A stretch of 64,000 nt of DNA from Pogonophryne albipinna (Eukaryota; Chordata; Actinopteri; Perciformes; Artedidraconidae), in the NCBI GenBank assembly GCA_028583405.1, contig CM053260.1, forward strand, positions 23,470,647 through 23,534,646, written 5' to 3'. Positions 32,430-44,960 of this stretch are shown piece by piece. The translations under genes and the position numbers were made by a program. The notes under the pieces were generated by a model. That model had not been told where the DNA came from, did not search any database, and saw nothing but the letters and a program-made list of their open reading frames with translations. The stretch's first letter is position 1. Each line of letters begins with the position of its first letter.

Positions 32430-35400
32430 TCACACCTCCAGCAGCTCCATCCTCAGGCGATCCCTGTCGGAAACATGCAACAAATCGTGAGGTCGTGATT
32501 GTACACTTCCTGTTTAAGGAGGCTTGCGTACGGGTTAAATCGCCTCTTGGAAATCCATCCCATCAAAGACAATTGTCATGATTTATTCACATATATTAGC
32601 ATGCGCTCTCGATTTATAATTCAGCAGGCCAGACTCCTACTTATCTAAAAATAGCGTTTTAAACACAGACCTTTGATTGCCTGAAGAAGCAGCTCAGCGT
32701 GAGTACCTGTACACTTCTTCTCCTGCCTCCTTTTTACTGTACATCACTGAACCACCACTACAAACAACAAGCTGTCAGGCTTTCATCACGGCATCTGGCT
32801 TACATTGTTTTTGTTTTCCTTGATTGATAAATGGCACTACGACTGTAAATTATCAGAAGGCGCTGTGAACGAGAATCTTACTAGAGTTGGAGGAAGTACT
32901 CAGATCTTGTACTTAAGTAAAAGCAAAACCACCAAAGAGCAGGAATACTCTGTTACAAGTAAAAGTCCTGCATTCAAAATCTCACCTAAGTAAAAGTATT
33001 AGTATTAGGTACCAAAAGTAATCATTATACAGATATACCCATTTCATATAATATATATTTATGTTTTGATTATAATTATTGATGCAATAATGTGTTTATC
33101 TAAGCTGGTGAATACTATTGTACACTGCAGGGTAGTCTGTTGATTTTACTCCAAGTGTAACACAAGTCTTATTTAAGTGTTGATTACATTTAATATCAAT
33201 AATCAAAATATGCAAAGTAACTAAAGGTATTAAATAAATGTAGTGGATTCAAATTACTCTATTAACCTCTGGATTATAGTGGGGTGGCAAAACATGGAAA
33301 TACTCAAGTAAAGTACAAGTATCTCGAAATTGAAAGTACAATACTATAGAACATCTACTGAGTCACTGATGACGGACGTACCTGGCCTGATTGGCGTCAC
33401 TCTGTTCGATGAGTGCCTGCGTGGCCTCCGGCTGCTGGTGGTCCTCGGCCCTCTGGGCCCAGGGGTCCTGCAGGTCTACGGGCTGCGCTGCCTCCTCAGC
33501 TCGGCCTCGATCCACGCTCCCCTCGGACCCCATCAGGCCCAGCAGCGGGGAGAATGAATCCTGCCACACAACCCGCGCGTTCAGTCCTGCCTCTCTTTCA
33601 AGGTGCTTGTTCACGGCGAGCTCAACAAGTTTCTTTTTGGCCGCCGGAGCGTCCTTCTGCGACTCGTCATCCGCTTCTCCGTGGCTCCTCACTTCCTCTG
33701 TCACTGGTGGTAGCCACTTCGGCTGCCCGTTCTTGTGGCTGTAGCGGCTGTCGCTGAACCAGCGCACCACCTCCGACTTGGGAAGGCCCGTCTGGCCGCT
33801 CAGCTCCTCGTACTGCTGACTGCTCGGCCAGCGCGTGGTGGAGAACACCTGGCGGAGGATGTGCAGCTGCTGGGGGGTCTTGTTGGCCCAGGGCGGTGAG
33901 AAAGACGGCACCTCGGCTATCTCAGACTTATGATCCCGATGTGCAATCTCAGCCGTAGTATCTGGTTCGTTAATCTTCAGCCTCTTAAGGTTGATCTTGA
34001 TGGGATTGATCTTCAGCTCCGGACCGCTTCTGTCTCCAACATACGGGTTCTCGTCGTTGATTAGTTGCTGTAGGATCGACATGCCTTTTATGGGAACGTC
34101 CTTGTTGCATTTACCCTCGTCTAAAACAGAGGATTTCTCAATGACACAAGTGCTGGTGCTCTCAGTTGGGGATTTGCTGGCATGGTTCAGGTTAGGGACA
34201 CTGTCATTACAGGGAGTACTGGGGTGTTCATTGATAATACTGCTGTTGTTGGTCTTGTTGTTGATGCAATCGTCGTTCGGTTCAGCGGCGTTGCCCTGCT
34301 CTTGTGGACTGATGATGCCGTTGTTGTGATTGTTACAGGTGATGGTGAATTTGCTGGTGCTGTCGATGATCACTTGACTCTTGGGGCCGTTTGAACCTCC
34401 CAATCTAATTGGCGAACTGCTTTGGACGTTTGCTTTCCTGTTGGAGTTGGCAACACAGTGCTCATGCTCATCATTATTGCTAATGTTGGTAGAGCCAGTG
34501 GCGAAGATGTTATTTGGGCTGCTGTTTTGCACCGGTTTCCTGTTGTGAGTCTCAACCCCATTACTACTGCTGGAATAGCTGCTGATGCTGCTGCTGCTAC
34601 TGCAACTACTGTTGCTACTGCTGCTCCGGCTGCTGCTGGTGCTACTCACACAAACGCCGCTTCCAGCCATATCCAAGCTCAGGCCATTGCTCTTGTGTGG
34701 CTCCACAGTGGGTTGAATACTCTTGGTCAGTACCTGCGTTGTTCTGACAACAGATGGGAACCTTGGGGGGAGAATTGGAGTAGAGTACGAGACCCTGGTG
34801 ACATTGGGGTTGGTTGACATGCTTGTTTGTGTGGCTCCGAGAGGTCTTTTCAAACCACCAAAGGGAACTTTGGCCATCTGAAAGTTTGGTCCTTTTGAGC
34901 CTGCGTGGACAGTGTGGTGGGTTACAATGTGATTGACGTGCCGTTGTACAGCGGGTTGCTTCTGCGGCGCTCCACCCTGGAACACCGTGTTGAACATCTT
35001 CCTCCTGGCCTCGTCGATCTCTTCCGGAGACCAGCTGATGCCCTGCTTGAGCCTTTGGGCGGTAAACCACAGTTTGATCTGCTCCTCTGGGAACTCTGAG
35101 ACCACCGTTAGGTAGCAGAGCTCGGCTTTGGTCGGGTAGGGGAATTTGCCAAAGGATGTCTTGAGAAAGCTGCTGGTGTCCATGGCGGCATCGTAGGTGG
35201 GGATACTGCTGAGGGGGATCATCACCTTTGGAAGGTCTCCATTGGAATCAGAGGGGGAGGAGTAAAGGGAGGGAGTGTGCTGGTGAAAGACTTGGTTGGG
35301 CACTGTCGTCCTCGTCACGTGAGCGACAGTTGTCCTCGGCATAGTTGGGGCGGCAGAAAGACTGAGAGCCCCGTTTTGGAGTTCAGGCACATTTGTCATC

Positions 35401-36020
35401 ATGCTGGGGTCTACATCCTTTCCAGTGTCTATCTTGCGTACCTCCACGGTGTGAGAAACCACAATTTTTTTGTGCTCCCCCTTGCTTTTCATCATCTTTG
35501 CAATTGGTGTTTTTGTGAGGGAGATTGAGCATTCTCTGTAGTCCTCTCCGCTCTCGGTGAAGAGGCTCTGCTCCACTGTGGTTACTCCATCCCTCTTGTT
35601 GACAGTCAGGGAGGCAGTGACCAAGCCCTCCATTATCTTAGGGTGGGCGGTAGCATTATGGAGCGCCAGAGCCTCAAAGCGGACGACCGACACCTCACAG
35701 TTCAGGCAGTAGAAAGTGGGCTGAGCCCTGAAGTCTAAGTGGCAGTTGTGCATGTGATCTAAAAAGTAGTTTAGATCTCTGGTCTCGAAACGGCACTTTG
35801 GACAGCTGTATGCACCTCCTTTCTGCATCTCGCTGCCACTGTCGGATTTGGAGGAGCTGTGAGAGAAATGGCCAGACTTTTCTCCAGAGATGCTGAGTAT
35901 GCTGTCTTCTGGGATGGTTGGTAGCAGTTCTGGTAGCGAGCCCAGTATGATTTCCTCACGCACATGTTTGGATTTGGATGGTATCATGCATGGTACCGTG
36001 GATTTCCTCTTGCTGGCCAT
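32430..36020 (-). CDS. zhx3: Zinc fingers and homeoboxes protein 3, with reduced homeodomain set
   Basis: The main exon runs from ATG 36020-36018 to 33382, where CAG|GTACGT is a strong donor. A 34-nt last exon at 32463-32430 is proposed; it restores frame to ...NQARDRLRMELLEV and gives 890 residues. Unspliced, the frame ends at 33363 (885). ZHX3 is a nuclear transcriptional repressor that dimerises with ZHX1 and binds NF-YA. Seen: C2H2 fingers at about 73-94 (CPKC...HNCH) and 105-126 (CLNC...H); a homeodomain at about 282-342 (FPYPTKAELCYL, LWFTAQR); a Ser-rich run at 459-486; a Ser/Asn-rich linker to about 640; the KINPIKINLKRLKI motif; and a second homeodomain at about 713-770 (VVRWFSDSRY), matching mammalian homeodomain 4. 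Homeodomains 2, 3 and 5 are not recognisable. Human ZHX3 is 956 residues. Kozak context CACCATGG supports the start. Confidence 0.9.
32885..33355 (-). repeat. MITE-like 'AGTACTT' family, copy 3
   Basis: It starts GGAAGTACTCAGATCTTGTA and contains TACACTGCAGGGTAGTCTG and AAGTAACTAAAGGTATTAAA. It ends near CAAGTATCTCGAAATTGAAA. It lies within the proposed last intron of zhx3, only about 30 bp from the end of the long exon. Confidence 0.8.
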
Positions 36021-36190
36021 GGTGCAGCTCTGTGTTGATGGAGAGTGAGTGATTGCTTGTCCGGTGTGATGAGAACAGAGGGTTTAATGAAGTTTAGTGT
36101 CATGGACCAGCCACTATGATATCACAGTGTTGCTTCATGCCCTCTGCAGGACTCCTGTCACATGGACAAGTTTAACAGCTCCAAGGGAAC
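36021..36190 (-). other. zhx3 5' UTR part of the coding exon, with upstream splice acceptor
   Basis: On the minus strand, TCCTCTTTTCCCACAG (plus 36191 onward) is a good acceptor immediately before GTTCCCTTGGAGC. That gives about 170 nt of 5' UTR before the ATG. It includes an upstream ATG followed directly by TGA (CCATGTGAC) and a further upstream ATG. Non-coding first exons would lie at higher coordinates. Confidence 0.55.
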
Positions 36191-38544
36191 CTGTGGGAAA
36201 AGAGGACAAAAAAACAGACATGTGACTCTTTTATCTTTAATCTGGTATAAAAAAGCAGTATATGGCACCAGAGCAACACAATTACAGATACAAAACTGTT
36301 TTATATGGAAGGCAGTTTATAATTCTGCTTTAAGAAAATTCCAATATTAAATTCATGCATGATGTATTTAAGTAAGCAGGATGATGAAAGATAAAAACCC
36401 CACACTGTGTGATACGTGTAGGTGGTATTTATCAGCAATTATAGCAGAACATGAAAAGAGTCTAGGGCTTGTATTTGGAAAAAAACCTTTTACATTATGC
36501 CTATAATTATGAAAGTGGATTTCGTTCTCTAGACAAATGTTTTTATTTTTAAATTGGCAAAGTGTGTACACCATTAATATTAATATTGGACATATTAAAT
36601 ATATCAAGTAAATCTACAAAACTCAGTCAATCAACTCAGCCTGTCAAGGTTCTAGTAATTATTGTAGATTTAAAGACTTTTTTATGAATTCAGAAAAAAC
36701 AGCATGTAAATCGACAGAGACAGAAACGGCAGTCTAATTCACGGCTGCCGTAGGTTTGGCTCTCCTTATTAGCCTTGGCACCAATCCACAGAATTAATTT
36801 TAGAGCAGCCTCATGATATTAACAAAACATGTAATAAAAATGCCGGTTGGCACCAAAGCTAAGTTAATATCATATTTATAAACGTGATGTTTGTATCAGT
36901 GTTTGTGGATTATTGTCACCAGATGCCACCTGCCCGCCTCCTGGAAAGAGTTAATATCAGTATATAAATATCATCCGCAGAATACCTTGGGGATTTTGTA
37001 CCTACTGAGTGGGAGGCACTTCACTCCAAATTGATAAATCCGGGTGTATTTAACCTCACCAGCTGCCACACATTGTCTGCATCAACCGAAAATATGCAAA
37101 AATATGCATACAGGTTTGTCTACAAAAAATATTTGGGTAAGCATTTATTTTTCGTGGAAAGAAATCGGGACTTAAATAATATATAGGAAAGTGTCACATG
37201 CTCTGAGTTGTGCAGTCTTTGGTTTGATGTTATAAAGAAGACATGTGAAGGTTAAATGACTGCACTGGAGTGTGAGCGTTTAACTGCCACGTTTGGATGG
37301 CAGCCATCGGACGTTACAGTGGTCCTTCCCAGCATAATGCAAGAGGGGAAATCAGGTGACTAGTGTGTGTGTGTAAGAGTGTGTGTGTGTCCCAGCAGTC
37401 AGCTAACAACCGTTTTCATAGGATCTGAGAAGCTAAAAACATCTGAAGCTTTTTCACCAGCTGCAGGATCAGCCCATTTCATCTTACACGTGTTCAACAC
37501 ACAGCATGGCGTCGCCCGCATGCATACGAACACAATACAGATCCCTGGGTGCACAAATCCATTCGACAGGCTTTCACTTCCTAGAACAATGCAGTCATGA
37601 GGATGGACACGGATTGTCTCTGCAGGCTGTTCCTTCTATATTATAAAGTGAGAAACAGGCCTCTGTTCTCTCACAGAGCCACAAATATTCAATAAAGTTT
37701 CTAGGACAAGACAATGCCAAGTGTTTCATTCGCGATACGGCTGTTTTTTTATAGTCGTGTTAATCACCGGAAAGTAGAAAACATGCAATAGAAACGATGA
37801 GAGAGAATATCAAAGGGGCGCTCTGCACCCTCTGCACCCTCTGCCCTCCGCATGAACTTCTGACACCCACACAGCCTCCGAATGCCACTCTCTTCTTCTT
37901 TTCTGAAGCTGGAGAAGCATTGATGTGCGACAGAAAACTAGTCTCACCTATCATCTATCCATATCACCAGGCTTTAACCTCTCCTGCAAGCCTATCATTC
38001 TGGAAATAAAAAGCATCAGCGAACATCAATGCTTACAATGAAAACCATATCTCATACTTTTTTACAACTCACATTTTTCTTTTGTTATGCTGCCTTTGAA
38101 CCCAGTGGAACGCACGTTCACAGACTTTCGTCACTGCATCCACGTGCGTGTTCACCGCGGCCGGCTGGATGGTAAATAAAAGATGAACCTGCTCCAGAAT
38201 GAAAACCCTCAAATGACTGCCCGCCGATCCCAGACAGGCTCACGTCCTCATACCTACCTACCTTATTTTTTTATTTATACTGCCTGGCTGACGGGAAAAA
38301 TAACAAAACAAACAAACAACAACAAAAAACTAGGCCACCAGCATCTTATGCAGTAATCCCGGTTCACTGCATCCAGACACGTGCGAGTGCTGTATGTTTT
38401 GTCGCCAGAGAGGTCATGGTATCCTCTGACGGCTCCCTCGATTAACCCCTGTTGAGGACACGGCTTTCATTGAGTTTTTTTCCACTGAACGAGGGATTTA
38501 GGAGCCAGCTTTCACACAGCCGAGGGACGCAGTCAGGCACATCT
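36191..38544. other. Intronic/upstream zhx3 region, no gene seen
   Basis: The sequence is AT-rich to mixed, with no in-frame exon cluster on either strand. A short (GT)n tract lies at about 37362-37391. The stretch 36900-37080 is of mixed composition and not repeat-like; it could hold regulatory sequence, but nothing in it is decisive. Confidence 0.4.
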
Positions 38545-39480
38545 GAACATCTGTGTGAGAGATGTCACTATGCTATGGAACAGATCAGTGACTCATTGTG
38601 TTTGTCCCACACAGAGCAGTGGAAAGTAAGGAAGTACATTTACTCAACTATTTTACTTGAGTATTTCCATTTTTGCTACTTTGTTCTTCTACCTCACTAC
38701 AGAGGTAAATCATGTACTTTTATTTAGTACCTTTAGTTACTTGGCAGATTTGGATGAATAATTATACCTCACAAGCTACCTCACAGCATACAAAGCAGTT
38801 AAAATTAGCTCCATGGTTACCAGCTTTGATAACACTCAATAATTATAATCAAAACATATAATATCTATTATTCTGAAATGGGTCCATCTGCATAATGAGT
38901 ACTTTTACTTTTGGTACTTTCAGTATATTTTGATGCTAATACTTTTGTACTTTTACTTGAGTAACATTTTGAATGCATGACTTTCACTTGTAACAGAGTA
39001 TTCATATACTCTACTTTTACATAAATACAAGATCTGAGTACTTCTCCTACCCTACATGATAACTAAGCGGTGAAATGGTGTAGAAGCCCAGAAGAGGGGA
39101 TGCCAAATAAAACCCAGGACGAGCCGTAAGTTGATAAAGGTTACGTAAAGAATCAAGTCACCTAAAAGAACAGGCTGCTTTGTCTGGTGAGCGAGACGTG
39201 CAAATCTCAAACACCTGCGTGAGAGATGCCACTGTGCTATGGAACAGATCAGTGTTGAATTGTCTTTGTGCCACACACAGAACGCCGTAAGTTGCAGAAC
39301 ATAAAGTGATAACGAAGCGGTGAAAGGGTGTAGAAGCCCTCTAACCCAGCAGAGGGGGTGCCGGTATGAGAAACCCCCGGGACAAGCCAAGAGTTGAGAA
39401 AGGTTACGTAAAGAATCAGGTCACCTGTGAAAAGAAGGGGCTGCTTTATCTGGCGAGCGAGACGTGCGATCAGACACAAG
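38545..39480. repeat. Tandem-duplicated block of about 250 bp, one copy carrying a MITE
   Basis: GTGAGAGATGTCACTATGCT (38554) recurs as GTGAGAGATGCCACTGTGCT (39215), both followed by ATGGAACAGATCAGTG. GATAACTAAGCGGTGAAATG (39057) recurs as GATAACGAAGCGGTGAAAGG (39309), both followed by GTGTAGAAGCCC and later GTTACGTAAAGAATCA. The first copy is split by the MITE at 38618-39055. Confidence 0.8.
38618..39055 (+). mobile_element. MITE-like 'AGTACTT' family, copy 4 (best preserved)
   Basis: It starts CAGTGGAAAGTAAGGAAGTA and continues CATTTACTCAACTATTTTAC. It includes ATACAAAGCAGTTAAAATTA and ends AAGATCTGAGTACTTCTCCT. It sits inside one copy of a duplicated block; the other copy lacks it. This marks it as a discrete mobile insertion of about 440 bp. 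Confidence 0.8.
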
Positions 39481-39625
39481 ACAAGGGCTTCCCAGACAGG
39501 GAGCAGTGAATGCTGTCTCTGAAAAGCCGGGCCTTGTGTTTCGAGGTATGATCGCTGTCCCCTGTGTGTCGTGTGTCCTCGCACTGGCACTGGATCCACG
39601 GCACAGGGGGAGGAAACTCTTTTCA

Positions 39626-39648
39626 GGGGGGGGGGGGGGGGGGGGGGG
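39626..39648. repeat. Homopolymer G run (23 bp)
   Basis: Twenty-three consecutive G. Exact length is likely to be uncertain in any assembly. Confidence 0.95.
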
Positions 39649-40422
39649 AGTCGTACTGTTTTCATCTCCGCAGACCGGGGGAGTCGTATTGGAGGCGAGG
39701 AGGGGGAGAGCGTGGCAGATCTCTCAGACGTGCTTTCTCGACGCTTAGCGGAGGGTCCTTGTTCGCCACGTCTCCGCCATTCAACTTTTCAAAAACAAGC
39801 GTTTCAAAACAAATGGGATTAGGCTAGGTTTTAAATTCTGATGGGATTTATACGCTCCGCCTCATTTAATAGCAGCTTTAAGATTTGCAGGAGGGGCCTC
39901 CCTTATGCGCTCTTACACTCGTCATTTCCATAACAATATTATATTTACATCTCATTAATATTTAATTATATTCTTTATACTTTTACATGGCAAACAGATG
40001 AGTGCGCTGCTCCCATCTCAGCGAAAAACCAATTGAAAGAAAGCAGCGTGTTTTCCCTTTCATCACCTCATAAACTGCTGCAGTAATTACAATATTACAA
40101 CAGGAGAAACACGCTCAATGTGCGGAGAGCTGCTACCAGCGGAAAGGGAGGCGAGGCGGCAAAGTGGTTTGCTAAACATTACAATTTAATTCAAAACAGC
40201 CCACTGATTCAGACACTCCCAGATTGTTGGGTCACCTACAGTTGACATTAACAAACAGAGATTGGTGTTTTGTTGTGCCACCTGTCACATGAATGAGAAT
40301 GCGGAGGCTGGAGGAGGAAGAAGGACAAAGGAAGACAAAACTCGTACATTTGGAAGTGAAGTGAGAGGATGACTGATGGTGATGACAGGCTCTGCTGTTT
40401 CAATATTCCTCCCCGCTGACAC

Positions 40423-40603
<181 letters not shown>

Positions 40604-41473
40604 CACACACTCCCTCCTCACCTCCACAACATTTAGCACCTGCACCGTGCTGAAAATCTTCCTCTTTGAAATGAATAACTGGCAAGGAGTCTCTTGATGT
40701 CGCAGAAGAGCTAAGAAAAAAAGAAGCGGCATAAAATCGTAGTATTAGTTTTGCGTGTAATTTGTTTTGACTGAGATCTGCCGCTGTCTTGAGTTTCCAA
40801 AAATATCTGCCAACAAATGACCTGCCTAGGGGTTTGGGCATGGAGGGGGGAACTCCTGATGGATACATTTGAATGATCAAAAATAATCTGTTTAGCAGGG
40901 AAATGTTCTAGCAAATGTCCATTAAATAGATTAACGTCATGTGGGTGGATCAGCTGGACACCCAAAAATAAGCCAGAGACAGAGAGCAATTACTGTCCTC
41001 CTCAGAGAAGAGATTGGGAACAATGGCGCCTCATTTATAAGGGAAAACGTGATCCAGCGTGACTGTAAGAATTGTGATTGTTCTGTTTTTTCCTGGGTGT
41101 CTCCTGTGTCCATCACGCCGACACAGTGGAGTAGTGTGAGCTTTTATTTTTATTTTATTGACAGTAAAGATGGACAGGTTTCAATTATGGGGACATCTCT
41201 GTGTGTGAATGGCACTGTACGCTTGCCAGAGTAAATGAGTGTCAGGCTCTAGTGTTACGTGTGCTGAAAAACAATTCAGACTCATCAGCCTCCTTAGCAC
41301 GAGGCTCGTACACACACACACACACACACACCGGCGTCTTCAATGTCCAGCTGAACACACGCCGTTACTTCAGTGTGTTTCCTCCGTCTCCCCCGCGGAC
41401 TCTTTTTTATTTCTCCATGGGTGTGTTTGTGTGCTTATTAGTGTCTGAATGCCTGAGATGCAGGTGTTGTCAG

Positions 41474-41648
<175 letters not shown>

Positions 41649-41758
41649 TTCCCCCCTTACCTCCATGACTGCAGCCCCGTCCACTGGGAGACCGGTCGGT
41701 GGTGCCACTCATGTGTTAACATTGCCATGGCAACCCCTCTCTTCCCCTTGCCCACCAC

Positions 41759-41897
41759 GCCACACACACACACACACACACACCCGAATCACTCGCCCCC
41801 ACACCCACGACCTCAAAAGACACACACACACACACACAACCGAATGACTCGCCCACACCCACGACCTCAAAAGACACACACACACACACACACACAG
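41759..41897. repeat. Compound CA/minisatellite, two units of about 60 bp
   Basis: CCGAATCACTCGCCCCCACA and CCGAATGACTCGCCCACACC head two units. Both continue CCCACGACCTCAAAAGACAC and then a CA tract, so the CA array and its flank were duplicated together. Confidence 0.9.
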
Positions 41898-42587
41898 TGA
41901 ATTCCCTGGACTGCATCCGGTGCAGGACAAACTTAATCCACATGCTGCCATCCCTTAGAAGTCTATTCATGGGTCTCTTTCGGATAACTTTGGGTGAGGT
42001 CCGCAACAACAACTTGGCTTTTTCTTCTTTCTCAATCAGCTCCGCCTTTCTCGTGTTCACGACGGAGGTTGATGAAAGAAATATCGCGGGCGTACAAATG
42101 ACCTCCTGTCACACTGTTTCTGTCTCAGTAAATCAGCGCAGAGGCCTGCAGACGGAGGCGCTTTCACTACATTCACTCCGGCTGTCTGAGCCTCTTTTTT
42201 AGCCAAGTCCTGTTTTGTGTTAGGGCGAACGCTAACTGATGAAATCTTACATTGTTTTAGCCGTGGCCCAGATGAATGACAGACAAATAAACCATGGTTC
42301 GCAGAGAACGAAAGAATACAATCTGAGTCATGCATCCGTTTAAATCACTTTTGATGAATAACTTCTTCAGTTCAGTAGCCAAGACTACAGGCATTCATTT
42401 GGCAACTTAAAGAGAAAAGGAAGAAAGATGGCGGCGCACCGCACATTGTACTGTCCATCCTAAAATGGCTGACATCACAGCCTCCTATAACTGCCAAAGA
42501 CTGGCAAATGCCAGCTCCTGCTGACCAAACCTTTCTTGCATGGGACAGAGAAAGTGGCAGGGGCTCTTTCCCTGTTAGCCCCAAGGT

Positions 42588-42609
42588 CCCCCCCCCCCCC
42601 CCCCCCCCC
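42588..42609. repeat. Homopolymer C run (22 bp)
   Basis: Twenty-two consecutive C followed by GGTGCTC. Nearby (42420-42525) is a non-repeat stretch with AAGATGGCGGC, a good YY1-type motif. Confidence 0.9.
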
Positions 42610-44123
42610 GGTGCTCAAGCGTTTCTTTTGCTTGGAACTGTGCAAACATGCTGTTTTAGTGAGGCTTTGAGCGGTCTGGGCTTCGATACGGCATTGGTCC
42701 GGTGACAAAAGCAATACCAAAAGGGATGAAAGACCCACATAAAACTGAACCTGTATAGAACGCCGTCCTTTCTGTAGGAGAAAAATAGGACTCGGCATTT
42801 TCTGTGAGGATCATGAGGTATGCCGCGGTCTTGAATGCTTGTTTGTGTTAAAAAAGAGCGATTTGGAAAATAGATCTGGTTGGTGTTAGATTAGATTTTC
42901 TTCTCCTCTGAACTCAAGGAATGTTTTACACTCCATGTCAAGTAAATCTACAAATCATGACCATATGACCTTCCTCTGTATGCTCTGGCAGGGGATTCAC
43001 TTTGAGCTGTGGGAGGCACACAGAAACACAACATACACAGTGTTGTTGGAACACCAAATCCTGAAGAGTACAGTGTTCCAGGTATACGAGGGGCGGCATG
43101 TGCCGAGACGCTGTTCTCGCTGAGGGGAGCAGTGGGCAGTCTTGGCCCGCTACATTGTGTCTGTGTATACAAACACTGCGCTGTGGCCATAACGAAAACT
43201 GTGAGCTGTGCCTAATTGCAGGGAGAGACGGATGAAAGGCAATATGCCTGGCCTCATTAGAGCAGTTCCGAGAAGGGAGATGGAAGACTGTTCCCAGGGA
43301 TCCACAAAGGGAATTGACATTCCCCCAGAGTAAGCGTCCTGCCGGAGTGAAATCCTCCACACACTCTCAACTCACCGGGCCCAGAACCCGATCTGCCCGG
43401 ATTTGCACAGCAAGAGCTCATTTACCTTTGTACCACACACAACTTTTGGAGAGCAGAAATGTCCCCTGGACTCCACACACACTTTGGAGTCACTCCCCAC
43501 AGACCGAACACCCACTCTTTCAGGAAAACCTCAAAATGTTAACAAGCTTTATTGGATAAATAATTAAAAAACATTCCAAAAATGGCCCATGATTCATGCC
43601 TGTCTAGCTTGTATAATCTGGGGTTGTTGCTTGTGTTATGGACAGTGCACTCACAGATCCGCAGGCAACATTAATCAGCACAGAGGTCCTACCGCTGAGG
43701 GCAGAGGGAGACACATGGCATTCAAAGCTGGCACAATATTTACGTATGGGTAGAAAATGTGACCATACTGAGCTGATATTTTAAATACGATGCCTCAAGG
43801 ATAATCCACAGTTTGCAAAAATATCTCCTGAAATCAGCAGCTTTACTGTTCTGTATGTTTCTGTGCGTGTGCGTGTGTTAGTAGGGCAGCAGCACATGTT
43901 GGCAGGAGCAAGAGGAGGAAATGAAAGAAAAAGAGTCCTGTGCATAGAGATACAGGCCTACCTTTTCTGCTCAGGCAAGAGGAAGAAATGTGTAGAGAGA
44001 ATGAGAGCGATCAATAGATGGAAATTGATACTTGGCGTGCAGTTTTGAACATCTATGGACTCTTAAATCAGTCGTACCGCCCGCTATAGCACTGCTTTTG
44101 GAAGTCTTTCACAACTAAATAAG

Positions 44124-44151
44124 CACTCACACTCACACTCACACTCACACA
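44124..44151. repeat. (ACTCAC)n short tandem repeat
   Basis: Four to five units of CACTCA in a row. Confidence 0.9.
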
Positions 44152-44584
44152 GCCTAGTGGGGGAAATACAGAGCGTTGTGCAATAAAATAAGCAGATACG
44201 CCACATTGTATAGCGCAAGGAGGAGCGCACATTCAGCCAGACGGAGGCTCGGTTTGTTGTAACTGTAACAAACTGACGAGTTAACCCGTTTCTCTCCATT
44301 CACAAGGCTGTGGGGCAACACACCGCCTCGAAGTGTACTTGCCAAAGGCGATCTGGCACTCTATATAACCTTATGAATATTCCCAAAAAAAACTCCACCC
44401 CCCTCCTCCACCTACTGTCGCCATTTTATACATTGGCGACTTCATATAAACTGCCTTGACTACACAGCACCAGATGAAAATGCAATATTCAATAGCGAGG
44501 CTTAATTTCAGTAAACAACTTTTAGAGAACGCGCCCTCGCCAACACAGAGAGAGGTATTATTTTTTGGAAGAGTAGATCCTTAC

Positions 44585-44960
44585 CTCAACAGTCGGTGGA
44601 AAAAAATTGAATCCGACATGAATATATAAATGAATAATATTGGATTAGGTCCGATCGTTGCGTTTGGAGAAGAAGAGGAGGCGAGCAGGGGGTGGGAGCT
44701 CTCCTCAAGTGAACCCGGTGAACTGGCGTGAACCCGTCAGTGACCACGGTAAGGTACATTACATTATATTACCTTTCCACCCTTCAGCCACACTGTATGG
44801 AGACGGCAAAACAAGTACGGTTGGCGGCGCAGGACGAGGCAGCTCCAAAAAATTATAGCGAGTGTATTTCCTATGGACACGTGATTCGGAGCGTCATCCA
44901 AAATCCAAAAGCCCTTTCATGTAAAATGTTGGAGAGGGGCGGGGAGGAGATGGAGATGTG
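44585..44960 (-). other. Candidate non-coding first exon/promoter area of zhx3
   Basis: On the minus strand, GACTGTTGAG|GTAAGGATC is a good splice donor at 44585/44584. The sequence upstream of it is more GC-rich and unique-looking. It would pair with the zhx3 acceptor at 36191, giving an intron of about 8.4 kb. There is no transcript evidence, and other donors are possible. Confidence 0.25.

Noticed and set aside
33391..35115. Plus-strand open frames opposite the zhx3 exon (e.g. 33413-33757, 33991-34329, 34422-34817)
   Set aside because: Shadow frames of a long conserved minus-strand coding exon; low-complexity translations mirror the Ser/Asn-rich linker.
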